Shown here in pieces: positions 1 to 5,683 of a DNA stretch of 5,683 nt. Source of the DNA: CAZLLV01 sp964560325 (GTDB lineage: Bacteria; Acidobacteriota; Thermoanaerobaculia; Multivoradales; DATKCC01); contig CAZLLV010000135.1 in NCBI GenBank assembly GCA_964560325.1, forward strand, positions 1 to 5,683, in the 5' to 3' direction. The notes below the pieces were generated by a model. It was not told where the DNA came from, made no database searches, and saw nothing but the letters and a program-made list of their open reading frames with translations. The position numbers were made by a program, and so were the translations under genes. Each line of letters opens with the position of its first letter. The stretch's first letter is position 1.

Positions 1-1
1 C

Positions 2-286
2 TCCTGGCCCGGCGGCAGCCAGGTGGTCGACTTCGAGGGTCGCCTTCTCGCCCAGGCCGACCCGGGGCCGGGGGAGAAGATCGTGGTCGCGCCGATCGAC
101 GTGACCGCGCTACGCCACGAGCGGGCGACCCGCCGGGGGCACCAGACGCTCGCCCACCTGCGCGCCGAGGCGTTCCCGATGTACCGGGAGCGGTTCTACC
201 CGAGCGGGCGGGGGGCGGAGAAGATGACGATCGAAGGCAACGACGAGGCGACCGCCGAGGCGAAAAGGAGGCTCGGGTATGGCTGA
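2..286 (+). CDS. Carbon-nitrogen hydrolase (nitrilase superfamily), C-terminal fragment
   Basis: Only the last 94 codons are in the window; the gene starts upstream. Nitrilase-superfamily enzymes hydrolyse non-peptide C-N bonds (nitriles, amides, carbamoyl groups) in the cytoplasm with a Glu-Lys-Cys triad. What is visible matches the family's C-terminal part: a 'GGSQVVDFEGRLLAQA' strand pair (the usual 'G.S.ivd..G.vla' block), then 'EKIVVAPIDVTALRHER' (the common '.IDl..l...R' block), then a helix with 'LAHLRAEAFPMYRERFYP', which resembles the C-terminal extension of longer bacterial members. The catalytic residues lie upstream of the window, so activity and substrate cannot be judged. The stop codon (284-286) overlaps the start of the TPR lipoprotein gene, so the two are one transcription unit. 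Family assignment is by recognition of these blocks only; the subfamily (nitrilase, amidase or other) is open. Confidence 0.8.
   Translation, partial: SWPGGSQVVDFEGRLLAQADPGPGEKIVVAPIDVTALRHERATRRGHQTLAHLRAEAFPMYRERFYPSGRGAEKMTIEGNDEATAEAKRRLGYG
265..271 (+). promoter_or_regulatory. Strong Shine-Dalgarno for the TPR lipoprotein gene
   Basis: AAGGAGG lies 7 bases before the ATG at 279, inside the last codons of the hydrolase gene. It is the best ribosome-binding site in the window. It supports 279 as the start rather than the later in-frame ATG at codon 10. Confidence 0.8.
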
Positions 287-1295
287 ACCGTCGAATCTCG
301 GGACGATGGCGCTCGTAACGCTGATCGCGGTCTCTGCCGTGGCGACTGCCGGCTGCGGCTCGGCCATCGACAGGGTTCCGGATCCCGATGCCGCCTACGC
401 CGGGGCGACCGGTGCCGAGGCGGTCTCCTTCCTCGGCGAGCCGCTCGCACCGCCGGAGCCGCCGGCCGAGGTCGTGGCGGAGCAGGAGCGCCTGCTGGCC
501 GAGGCGCGGGAGCGGTTGGCGGAGGCGCCGCCGGGGAGCGCGGAAGCCGCGGACGCGCTCGTCTGGGTCGGCCGGCGGCTCGGCTATCTCGGCCGCTACC
601 GGGAGGCGGTGGCGGTCTTCACGGAGGGGATCGAGCGGCACCCGGAGGACGCCCGCTTCCTGCGCCACCGGGGGCACCGCTGGCTGACCCTGCGCGAACC
701 GGCGCGCGCCGAGGAGGATCTGGAGCGCGCCGCCGAGATGATCGAGGGCAGACCGGACGAGGTCGAGCCGGACGGTCTGCCGAACGCGCGCGGCATTCCC
801 ACCAGCACGCTCGCGACCAACGTCTACTACCACCTCGGGCTCGCGCGCTACCTGCGCGCGGTGCTAGGGGAGGGGGAGTTGCAGGGGGCGCTCGATGCCT
901 ACCGGGACTGCCTGGAGGCGTCGAAGAACCCGGACATGCTCGTCGCCACCTCGCACTGGCTCTACACGACCCTGCGCCGGGCGGGCGAGGACGAGGCGGC
1001 GGAGGGGGTCCTGGCGCCGATCGACGCCGGACTCGACGTGATCGAGAACCGCGCCTACCACCGGCTGCTGCTGATGTACCGGGGGGAGCTCTCGCCCGAG
1101 GCGCTGCTGGCCGAGGCGGGGGAGGCGGGTTCGCTCGATTTCGCGTCGGTCGGCTACGGCGTCGGCGCCTGGTACCTGTACGAGGGCCGCGAGGCGGAGG
1201 CGGAGGCGCTCTTCCGGCGGATCGTCGAGGCGGGCAACTGGCCCTCGTTCGGCCACATGGCGGCGGAGGCGGAGATCGCCGCCCTCCGGCGGTAG
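279..1295 (+). CDS. TPR-repeat lipoprotein of unknown function
   Basis: The 338-residue product begins with a hydrophobic segment (about residues 10-24) ending in 'ATAGC', a plausible though not ideal lipobox with lipidated Cys26. A Pro/Glu-rich linker follows to about residue 65, then a helical domain. Tetratricopeptide-like helix pairs are visible at about 88-121 ('LGYLGRYREAVAVFTEGIERHP' type), 123-154, 180-215 ('YYHLGLARYLRAVL...ALDAYRDCLEAS') and 288-318 ('YEGREAEAEALFRRIVEAG'). TPR domains bind proteins or peptides, so this is probably a scaffold or sensor anchored at the envelope; no catalytic motif is seen. The block 'PNARGIPTS' before the third repeat looks like a family-specific insert. 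The start overlaps the hydrolase stop by 8 bases, with a strong Shine-Dalgarno, indicating translational coupling. Odd point: the signal peptide has no Lys or Arg before the hydrophobic core, so true lipidation is less certain than the TPR assignment. Confidence 0.85.
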   Translation: MAEPSNLGTMALVTLIAVSAVATAGCGSAIDRVPDPDAAYAGATGAEAVSFLGEPLAPPEPPAEVVAEQERLLAEARERLAEAPPGSAEAADALVWVGRRLGYLGRYREAVAVFTEGIERHPEDARFLRHRGHRWLTLREPARAEEDLERAAEMIEGRPDEVEPDGLPNARGIPTSTLATNVYYHLGLARYLRAVLGEGELQGALDAYRDCLEASKNPDMLVATSHWLYTTLRRAGEDEAAEGVLAPIDAGLDVIENRAYHRLLLMYRGELSPEALLAEAGEAGSLDFASVGYGVGAWYLYEGREAEAEALFRRIVEAGNWPSFGHMAAEAEIAALRR

Positions 1296-1324
1296 CGGCT
1301 CGTCGGCGCCTTCGCACGGAAGCC

Positions 1325-1353
1325 TTGGGCGGCACGCCCGGTTGTCGTACCAT
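1325..1353 (+). promoter_or_regulatory. Candidate sigma70-type promoter for lipA
   Basis: TTGGGC (1325-1330) and TACCAT (1348-1353) are separated by exactly 17 bases. The -10 matches the consensus at 4 of 6 positions and the -35 at 3 of 6. Position is good, between the TPR gene stop and lipA, but in DNA this GC-rich such matches are weak evidence. Confidence 0.35.
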
Positions 1354-1356
1354 GAG

Positions 1357-1387
1357 CTGGGCCGGCGGGCGTTCGCCGCCGGTCCGG
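1357..1387 (+). other. GC-rich hairpin in the lipA leader
   Basis: Bases 1357-1368 pair with 1376-1387 as an uninterrupted 12-bp stem (ten Watson-Crick pairs and two G-U pairs) around a 7-base loop (1369-1375). No T-run follows, so it is not a standard intrinsic terminator. It sits just after the candidate -10 box and 19 bases before the lipA Shine-Dalgarno. It could be a 5' mRNA-stabilising structure, a remnant terminator of the upstream operon, or chance pairing in GC-rich DNA. Confidence 0.4.
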
Positions 1388-1418
1388 CATCTCGCGAACC
1401 ACCCCCAGGAACCTCCCC

Positions 1419-2354
1419 ATGAGCCGCGACCTCGTTCAGATCGGCGCCGCCCCGTCCGCGCCGCCTCGTCAGCCGAAGCCCGACTGGTTGAAGATCCAGC
1501 TCCGGACGCCGGAGAGGTACCAGGACGTCAAGCGGCTGGTGGGCAAGCTGTCGCTCAACACGGTGTGCGAGGAGGCGCGCTGCCCGAACATCTACGAGTG
1601 CTGGGGGCAGCACGGCACCGCCACCTTCATGATCCTGGGCGACACCTGCACCAGGGCGTGCGGCTTCTGCGCGGTCAAGACCGGCCGGCCGCCGATGGGT
1701 CCCGACCCGGCGGAGCCTGAGCACGTCGCCGAGGCCGTCGAGGTCATGGGTCTCCGGCACGCGGTCGTCACCTCGGTCGACCGGGACGACCTGCCCGACG
1801 GCGGCGCCGAGCACTTCCGCCGCACGATCGACGCCGTTCACCGGCGGGTCGAGGGGTGCGCGGTCGAGGTGCTGACGCCCGACTTCCGCAACGTCCCCGA
1901 CGCCCTCGACACGGTGCTCGAGGCACGGCCGGAGGTCTTCAGCCACAACATGGAGACGGTGCCGCGGATGTACCGCGCGGCGCGGCCGGGCTCGAGCTAC
2001 GAGCGCAGCCTGAACCTGCTCGCCGACGCCTCCCGGCGCCGCGACGCGGGGGAGTACACCGGCCGGACGAAGACCGCCATCATGCTCGGCCTGGGCGAGA
2101 CCGACGACGAGGTGCGCGCGACCGTGCGCGACATCCGGGACGCCGGAGTCGAGGTGCTCGCGGTCGGCCAGTACCTGCAGCCGACCCGGCAGCACCTGCC
2201 GGTCGAGCGGTACGTCTCGCCGGGCGAGTTCGACGAGCTGCGCGACTACGCCCTGTCGCTCGGCTTCTTCCACTGCGTCGCCGGGCCGCTCGTGCGCTCG
2301 AGCTACCACGCTCACGAGCACGTGCCGGAAGGGTTCGTCGGCGCGGCCGGCTGA
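1419..2354 (+). CDS. lipA: Lipoyl synthase LipA
   Basis: LipA is a cytoplasmic radical-SAM enzyme that inserts two sulfur atoms at C6 and C8 of the octanoyl chain on lipoyl-carrier proteins (pyruvate and 2-oxoglutarate dehydrogenase E2, glycine cleavage H). The 311-residue length is typical. Both iron-sulfur sites are complete: the auxiliary cluster triad C50-x4-C55-x5-C61 ('CEEARCPNIYEC'), whose cluster is sacrificed as sulfur donor, and the radical-SAM CxxxCxxC at C77, C81, C84 ('CTRACGFC'). The C-terminal 'RSSY' (293-296), whose serine ligates the auxiliary cluster, is also present. 'SVDRDDLPDGG' and 'HNMETV' are further family blocks. The ATG at 1419 has AGGA (1407-1410) 8 bases upstream and gives the usual short N-terminal extension before 'KPDWLKIQLRTPERY'. 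No octanoyltransferase gene (lipB) is adjacent in the window. A candidate promoter and a hairpin precede it, and a sulfatase-fold gene follows after 18 bases. Confidence 0.98.
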   Translation: MSRDLVQIGAAPSAPPRQPKPDWLKIQLRTPERYQDVKRLVGKLSLNTVCEEARCPNIYECWGQHGTATFMILGDTCTRACGFCAVKTGRPPMGPDPAEPEHVAEAVEVMGLRHAVVTSVDRDDLPDGGAEHFRRTIDAVHRRVEGCAVEVLTPDFRNVPDALDTVLEARPEVFSHNMETVPRMYRAARPGSSYERSLNLLADASRRRDAGEYTGRTKTAIMLGLGETDDEVRATVRDIRDAGVEVLAVGQYLQPTRQHLPVERYVSPGEFDELRDYALSLGFFHCVAGPLVRSSYHAHEHVPEGFVGAAG

Positions 2355-2372
2355 CCGGCGCCCACTCGCCCC

Positions 2373-3764
2373 GTGCGCAAGCCCCTCGCGCTCCTCGTCT
2401 GCGCCCTCGCCGCCGCCGCCCTCGTCTCCGGCTGCGGGTCGTCCGCCGGCGAGGAGGACGGTCCGGCCGCCGCTCCGGCGCCGCCGCGCGACGTGGTGCT
2501 GATCACGGTCGACACCTGGCGCGGCGACCACTTCGACGCCGAGCGCGCCGGCATTCCGCTGACCCCCGCTCTCTCCGCGTTCGCCGGCAGCGGCGTCCGG
2601 TTCACCGACGCGTACTCGGTGGCGAGCGAGACCTCGCCCGGCGTCAGCGGCTTTCTCACCGGCCTCGTCCCGCGCCGGAGCGGCGTGGTGGTCAACGCCC
2701 ACATGCTGCCGGCCGGCGCGCCGAGCCTCGCCACCACGCTCGCCGACCACGGCTTCGCCACCACGGCGGTGGTCTCGAACCCGGTGCTGCGGCCGGGGAT
2801 GGGGTTCGAGCAGGGGTTCGACGACTACCGGCTGGTGCCGTACGACCCGGGGAGCGGCGTTCCGAAGGCGCGCGCGGCGGACGTCACCGACGCGGCGCTC
2901 GCCGCCTTCGACGCCCTGCCGGAGGACGCCGCCGGCCGTTTCCTCTGGGTCCACTACCTCGACCCGCACGGGCCGTACCTGCCGCCCGCCGACCTGCGCG
3001 AGCTCTTTCCCGTGGAGCGGTTCGAGGCGCCGCGCGACATCCCGCTCCTCTCCGACCAGTCCGGCCGCGGCGGCATCCCGGTCTACCAGCGTCAGGGCCT
3101 CCGCCCGCCGACGCGCGACGGGCGCGACTACCTCGCCCGCTACGCCGCCGAGGTGCGGTCGATGGACCGGGAGGCCGGGCGCCTCCTCGACGGCCTCGCC
3201 TCCCGCGGCGTCCTCGACCGGGCGGTCGTGGTCTTCACCTCCGACCACGGCGAGGCGCTGGCGGGGGATCACGGCTACTACTTCAGCCACAACAACGGCC
3301 TCACCGAGGACCAGATCCACGTGCCGCTGGTCGTCCGCTGCCCCGGCTGCCCGTTCGGCCGCGCCGTCGACCGGCCGGTCTCGACCGTCGACGTGGTGCC
3401 GACGGTGCTCGCTCGACTCGGCCTGTCCGGCCCGCCCGGAGTGGAGCTCGACGGGATCGATCTCTTCGGACCGCAGGCCGGCAGCCGACCGTTCGCCGTC
3501 TTCAGTCAGCGGGGGCGCGAGGTGGCGGTCCGCGAGGCGGGCTGGAAGCTGATCTGGCGGCACGGCCGCGACCCGATGCTGTTCGACCTCGCCACCGACC
3601 CGGGGGAGCTCACCGACCTCGCCTCCGGGCACCCAGACCGCGTCGCGGAGTTGGTCGCGCGCGTCCGGGACCTGCGCGCCCGGCCGGCGGTGGCGCGCGC
3701 CGAGCGGCGCGAGATGGGCACGCCCGCCGAGCGCGAGGAGCTGAAGGCGCTCGGCTACCTCTGA
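2373..3764 (+). CDS. Sulfatase/alkaline-phosphatase-fold lipoprotein
   Basis: The 463-residue product starts with 'MRKPLALLVC' and a hydrophobic stretch ending in the lipobox 'LVSGC' (Cys21), so it should be a lipoprotein acting outside the cytoplasmic membrane. The sulfatase (alkaline phosphatase superfamily) fold is shown by 'VDTWRGDH' (metal ligands likely D47 and neighbours), 'WVHYLDPHGPYLPP' (193-205), 'TSDHGEALAGDHG' (D291, H292) and 'HVPLVV' (316-321). The nucleophile segment reads 'ETSPGVSGFLTG' (86-97): Thr87 stands where sulfatases have the Cys or Ser that becomes formylglycine, and Val91 replaces the motif Arg. The enzyme may therefore be a phosphohydrolase, phosphotransferase or other esterase rather than a sulfatase. 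The tail 'LKALGYL' is a recurring ending in this family. The start is GTG with no clear Shine-Dalgarno, 18 bases after lipA, so it probably depends on lipA transcription. The substrate is unknown. Confidence 0.9.
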   Translation: MRKPLALLVCALAAAALVSGCGSSAGEEDGPAAAPAPPRDVVLITVDTWRGDHFDAERAGIPLTPALSAFAGSGVRFTDAYSVASETSPGVSGFLTGLVPRRSGVVVNAHMLPAGAPSLATTLADHGFATTAVVSNPVLRPGMGFEQGFDDYRLVPYDPGSGVPKARAADVTDAALAAFDALPEDAAGRFLWVHYLDPHGPYLPPADLRELFPVERFEAPRDIPLLSDQSGRGGIPVYQRQGLRPPTRDGRDYLARYAAEVRSMDREAGRLLDGLASRGVLDRAVVVFTSDHGEALAGDHGYYFSHNNGLTEDQIHVPLVVRCPGCPFGRAVDRPVSTVDVVPTVLARLGLSGPPGVELDGIDLFGPQAGSRPFAVFSQRGREVAVREAGWKLIWRHGRDPMLFDLATDPGELTDLASGHPDRVAELVARVRDLRARPAVARAERREMGTPAEREELKALGYL

Positions 3765-4702
3765 GGGGCGTCCGCTCCGGGATGCACGTCGGCTTCGGCC
3801 GACCGTTCGGCGCGCCGGCTCACCACCATCAACCCGGCGACGATCAGCGCGAACCCGACGGCGCCGTTCCAGCCCGGCCGCTCGGCAAGCACCACGGCCG
3901 CCAGGGTGGCGGTGAAGACCGGCTGGAGCGTGGTGTAAGCGGCGGTCAGGGAGGGCGACGAGCGGCGCACCGCCCAGGAGTTCAACGAGTAGGAGAGGAC
4001 GGTGGGGAAGATCACGATGTAGCCGACGCCCCACCAGGCGCCCGCCGGCACTCCGGCCAGCTCCGAGGCGTCCATCCGGACCCACGCGACCGCCAGCACG
4101 CCGGCGGCGCCGAAGGCGAACGCCCCCGCCACCACCGTACGCCAGGGGAGCCGCCGCAGGATCGGACGCTGCACCACCAGGTAGGCGGCGAAGCAGAGGC
4201 AGTTGCCCAGGATCAGGGCGTTGCCGCGGAGCGTCCCGTCGCCGGTCGCGAAGCGCAGGGGGTTCACCATCACGAGGGCGCCGCCGGCGGCCAACAGGAT
4301 GCCGAGGGTGCGGTAGAGCCCGACCCGCTCGATCCGCAGCAGCACCGCCACCGCGACCGCGAAGACCGGGATCGACGGCATCAGGATCGCCGCGTTGGTG
4401 GCGGTCGTCCACTGGAGGCCGTGGATGAACAGGAGCTGGTTGGCGAAGACGCCGAGCAGACCGAGGAGCGCGAGGACGGGGAGGTCGGAGAGGCGTGGCA
4501 CGACCCGGTCGGCGCCCCACGCCAGGGCGATCAGGATCGGCGCCGCGAGGCCGGTGCGCAGGGCGATCAGGGCGATCGGGTCGAGGTGGTCGAGCACGAC
4601 CTTGCCGACCACGTGGTACCCGCCGAAGACCGCCTGCACCGCGAGCAGCGCCGCGTGCACCCGCCAGTCGACCGGAGAGCGGCGTGTGGGGGCGGGGGCC
4701 AT
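3755..4702 (-). CDS. EamA/DMT-family transporter
   Basis: The 315-residue protein has about ten hydrophobic helices and the two-fold EamA repeat of the drug/metabolite transporter superfamily. These inner-membrane carriers export or import small metabolites such as amino acids. Repeat one runs from about 15 to 147 and includes 'TNAAILMPSIPVFAVAVAVL' with the following 'RIERV' turn. Repeat two runs from about 160 to 295 and includes 'TTLQPVFTATLAAVVLAERP', the matching block ending in the conserved Glu before helix ten. Positive residues cluster in the loops and at the termini. I chose the ATG at 4702 because the family-like sequence begins just after it; the reading frame stays open upstream to 4897, but that part runs through the divergent intergenic region and the GNAT gene and does not look like protein. 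No Shine-Dalgarno is visible, so the message may be leaderless. Its stop codon lies within the end of the sulfatase-like gene (10-base convergent overlap). The substrate cannot be predicted. Confidence 0.92.
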   Translation of the reverse strand: MAPAPTRRSPVDWRVHAALLAVQAVFGGYHVVGKVVLDHLDPIALIALRTGLAAPILIALAWGADRVVPRLSDLPVLALLGLLGVFANQLLFIHGLQWTTATNAAILMPSIPVFAVAVAVLLRIERVGLYRTLGILLAAGGALVMVNPLRFATGDGTLRGNALILGNCLCFAAYLVVQRPILRRLPWRTVVAGAFAFGAAGVLAVAWVRMDASELAGVPAGAWWGVGYIVIFPTVLSYSLNSWAVRRSSPSLTAAYTTLQPVFTATLAAVVLAERPGWNGAVGFALIVAGLMVVSRRAERSAEADVHPGADAPQR

Positions 4703-4759
4703 GAGCGCCCGAGCATACGCCAGCGTCCGCGCGTGGCGGCCCGGGCTTCGTGCGTGCTG

Positions 4760-4765
4760 TAGAAT
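4760..4765 (+). promoter_or_regulatory. Candidate -10 box for the GNAT-diiron operon
   Basis: TAGAAT matches the -10 consensus TATAAT at 5 of 6 positions and lies 49 bases before the GNAT start, in the divergent region 4703-4814. No convincing -35 hexamer is found at 16-18 bases upstream. It is one of the few AT-rich words in this stretch. Confidence 0.4.
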
Positions 4766-4814
4766 CCCTCCCGCGGCGCAGCCTCCCCCCATCCACTTCC
4801 CCGGGAACACGACG

Positions 4815-5270
4815 ATGTCCGAAGCGAGATCCGAAATCGAGGTCCGGCCGGCGAGCGAGCTCGACATCGCCGACGTGGTGCGCATCGACGAACGCATCGG
4901 CGGCGCGTACCGGCCGGAAGTCTGGGAGCGCCGGCTCGGTTATTACATCCGCAGGGACCCGGACGCCTCGGTGGTCGCCGTCGACGGAGACGGCCGCGTG
5001 GTCGGCTTCATGCTCGGCGAAGTGCGGAGCGGCGAGTTCGGCCTGGAGCATCCCACCGGGTGGATCGAGGTCCTCGGGGTCGATCCCGACGCTCGGGGCC
5101 AGGCGATCGGCCGCCGGATGGCCGAGGCGATGCTCGAGCACTTCCGGGAGCGCGGTGCCATCGAGGTCCGCACCCTGGTCGACACCGAGCAGATGGGCGA
5201 CGTCGCGGGGTTCTTCCGATCCCTCGGCTTCGAGACCGCGCCCCTGGCCCCCCTGGTGATGAAGATCTGA
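4815..5270 (+). CDS. GNAT-family N-acetyltransferase
   Basis: The 151-residue product is a single-domain GCN5-related acetyltransferase, the usual size for the family. Such enzymes move an acetyl group from acetyl-CoA to an amine on a small molecule or protein, in the cytoplasm. The acetyl-CoA-binding motif A is clear: strand 'GWIEVLGVDP' (82-91), then 'ARGQAIG' (93-99, the R/Q-x-x-G-x-G/A pyrophosphate loop) and helix 'RRMAEAMLEHF'. Motif B is represented by 'VAGFFRSLGFE' (130-140). The N-terminal 'EVRPASELDIADVVRIDE' is the typical first strand and helix. The ATG at 4815 has a weak GGGAA about 7 bases upstream; the frame extends further upstream without GNAT-like sequence, so this start is preferred. 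The gene is divergent from the EamA gene and precedes the diiron-protein gene by 38 bases in the same direction, most likely as one operon. The substrate is unknown. Confidence 0.93.
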   Translation: MSEARSEIEVRPASELDIADVVRIDERIGGAYRPEVWERRLGYYIRRDPDASVVAVDGDGRVVGFMLGEVRSGEFGLEHPTGWIEVLGVDPDARGQAIGRRMAEAMLEHFRERGAIEVRTLVDTEQMGDVAGFFRSLGFETAPLAPLVMKI

Positions 5271-5308
5271 GCCGCGCCGGACCACGAGAAGAGGAAAGAG
5301 CCCGAGAG

Positions 5309-5683
5309 ATGAGCACACGCACCGCCAGCCTTCCCGACAACTACCACGCCGCCGTCCTCGACTGGCGCGACACGTTCCTCCCGGACTGGGACTTCCTCAT
5401 GGAGAACTGGGAGAAGCACTTCCCGACCGACCAGAGGATGCAGCTCTGCGCCTACCGCGAGCAGGGGATGTGCAGCGAGGTCGAGGTGGGCGAGAACAAG
5501 GGCAAGCCGAAGGCGACGAAGGCCTCCCAGCTCCACCCCGACCAGGCCCAGCACCTGTTCGGCGCCATCAAGGCCCAGGCGTCGACCGAGTTCGGGTCGA
5601 TCCAGCAGCACCGGCTGACCCTCGCCCGCGCCCAGGAGGAGGAGGAGCAGTTCTGGGTGCTGCGCATGATGGCGGAGGAGCTG
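5309..5683 (+). CDS. PaaA/BoxB-like ferritin-fold diiron protein, N-terminal part
   Basis: The frame is open from the ATG at 5309 to the window edge (125 codons, no stop), so the gene continues beyond. It begins 'MSTRTASLPDNYHAAVLDWR' and includes a Trp-rich stretch ('LPDWDFLMENWEKHFP'), then two helix-like segments: 'AIKAQASTEFGSIQQHRLTLA' and 'EEEEQFWVLRMMAEEL'. This resembles phenylacetic-acid catabolic proteins of the PaaA/PaaC and BoxB type, ferritin-like oxygenases that use a diiron centre to epoxidise aromatic CoA thioesters. Candidate iron ligands are Glu94 in the first helix and a Glu at 123 or 124; the partner His expected three residues later lies outside the window. Upstream, AGAGGA (5290-5295) is a distant Shine-Dalgarno (13 bases). 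The relation to true PaaA or BoxB is by recognition of pattern, not alignment, and the substrate is open. No other paa or box genes are in the window. Confidence 0.7.
   Translation, partial: MSTRTASLPDNYHAAVLDWRDTFLPDWDFLMENWEKHFPTDQRMQLCAYREQGMCSEVEVGENKGKPKATKASQLHPDQAQHLFGAIKAQASTEFGSIQQHRLTLARAQEEEEQFWVLRMMAEEL

Noticed and set aside
1191..1275. Runs of 'gaggcg' units near the end of the TPR gene as a tandem repeat
   Set aside because: They are imperfect and encode Glu/Ala-rich helix; codon bias for GAG and GCG explains them.
1327..1339. Short hairpin (GGGCG/CGCCC, 3-base loop) after the TPR lipoprotein gene as a terminator
   Set aside because: Only 5 bp with a tight loop and no T-run; it overlaps the candidate lipA -35 region and is easily produced by chance at this GC content.
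1856..4762. A 968-codon plus-strand open frame overlapping lipA, the sulfatase-like gene and the transporter
   Set aside because: Arg/Ala/Gly-rich composition and overlap with three well-supported genes in other frames mark it as a shadow frame.
4395..4814. Upstream extension of the GNAT gene by 140 codons
   Set aside because: The extra sequence is antisense to the transporter gene and Arg/Ser-rich; the GNAT fold starts just after the ATG at 4815.
4703..4897. Upstream extension of the transporter by 65 codons to an earlier ATG
   Set aside because: The extension would run through the divergent intergenic region and into the GNAT gene, and it adds no transporter-like sequence; the ATG at 4702 fits the family's N-terminus.
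864..5318. A 4.4-kb open frame on the minus strand (1484 codons) running antisense to most genes
   Set aside because: Its translation is low-complexity Arg/Gly/Pro/Ala-rich with no recognisable domain. Long stop-free antisense frames are expected in such GC-rich coding DNA, and the plus-strand genes have clear family motifs.

Overview
This is a very GC-rich window (clearly above 65% by eye, with strong G/C preference at third codon positions). It carries six protein-coding genes, two of them cut by the window edges. I see no tRNA, rRNA, CRISPR array, insertion sequence or long repeat. Two genes have lipoprotein-type signal peptides, which suggests a bacterium with an envelope lipoprotein system, probably Gram-negative. 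The mix of a TPR lipoprotein, a sulfatase-fold lipoprotein ending in an 'LKALGYL'-type tail and a PaaA/BoxB-like diiron protein reminds me of high-GC Acidobacteriota or Myxococcota-type genomes. That placement is inference and of low confidence.

Layout. (1) 2-286, plus: C-terminal end of a carbon-nitrogen hydrolase (nitrilase superfamily). (2) 279-1295, plus: a TPR-repeat lipoprotein whose start codon lies inside the end of the hydrolase gene behind a strong Shine-Dalgarno, so the two form an operon. (3) 1296-1418: a 123-base gap with a candidate promoter and a long GC hairpin in front of lipA. (4) 1419-2354, plus: lipA, lipoyl synthase, with both cysteine triads intact. (5) 2373-3764, plus: an alkaline-phosphatase/sulfatase-fold lipoprotein, 18 bases after lipA, with Thr where sulfatases carry the formylglycine Cys/Ser. 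(6) 3755-4702, minus: an EamA/DMT ten-helix transporter, convergent with and overlapping the sulfatase-like gene by 10 bases. (7) 4703-4814: a divergent intergenic region with a TAGAAT -10-like box. (8) 4815-5270, plus: a GNAT acetyltransferase. (9) 5309 to the window end, plus: the N-terminal 125 residues of a PaaA/BoxB-like ferritin-fold diiron protein, apparently in one operon with the GNAT gene.

The genes do not form one obvious pathway. The tightest functional units are hydrolase plus TPR lipoprotein and GNAT plus diiron protein. The lipA-sulfatase pair is probably co-transcribed, but a shared role is not evident. Most of the window looks like ordinary chromosomal sequence, and nothing here amounts to a clearly new system. 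The most interesting leads are the altered nucleophile motif of the sulfatase-fold lipoprotein, the GNAT-diiron pair and the hairpin leader of lipA.
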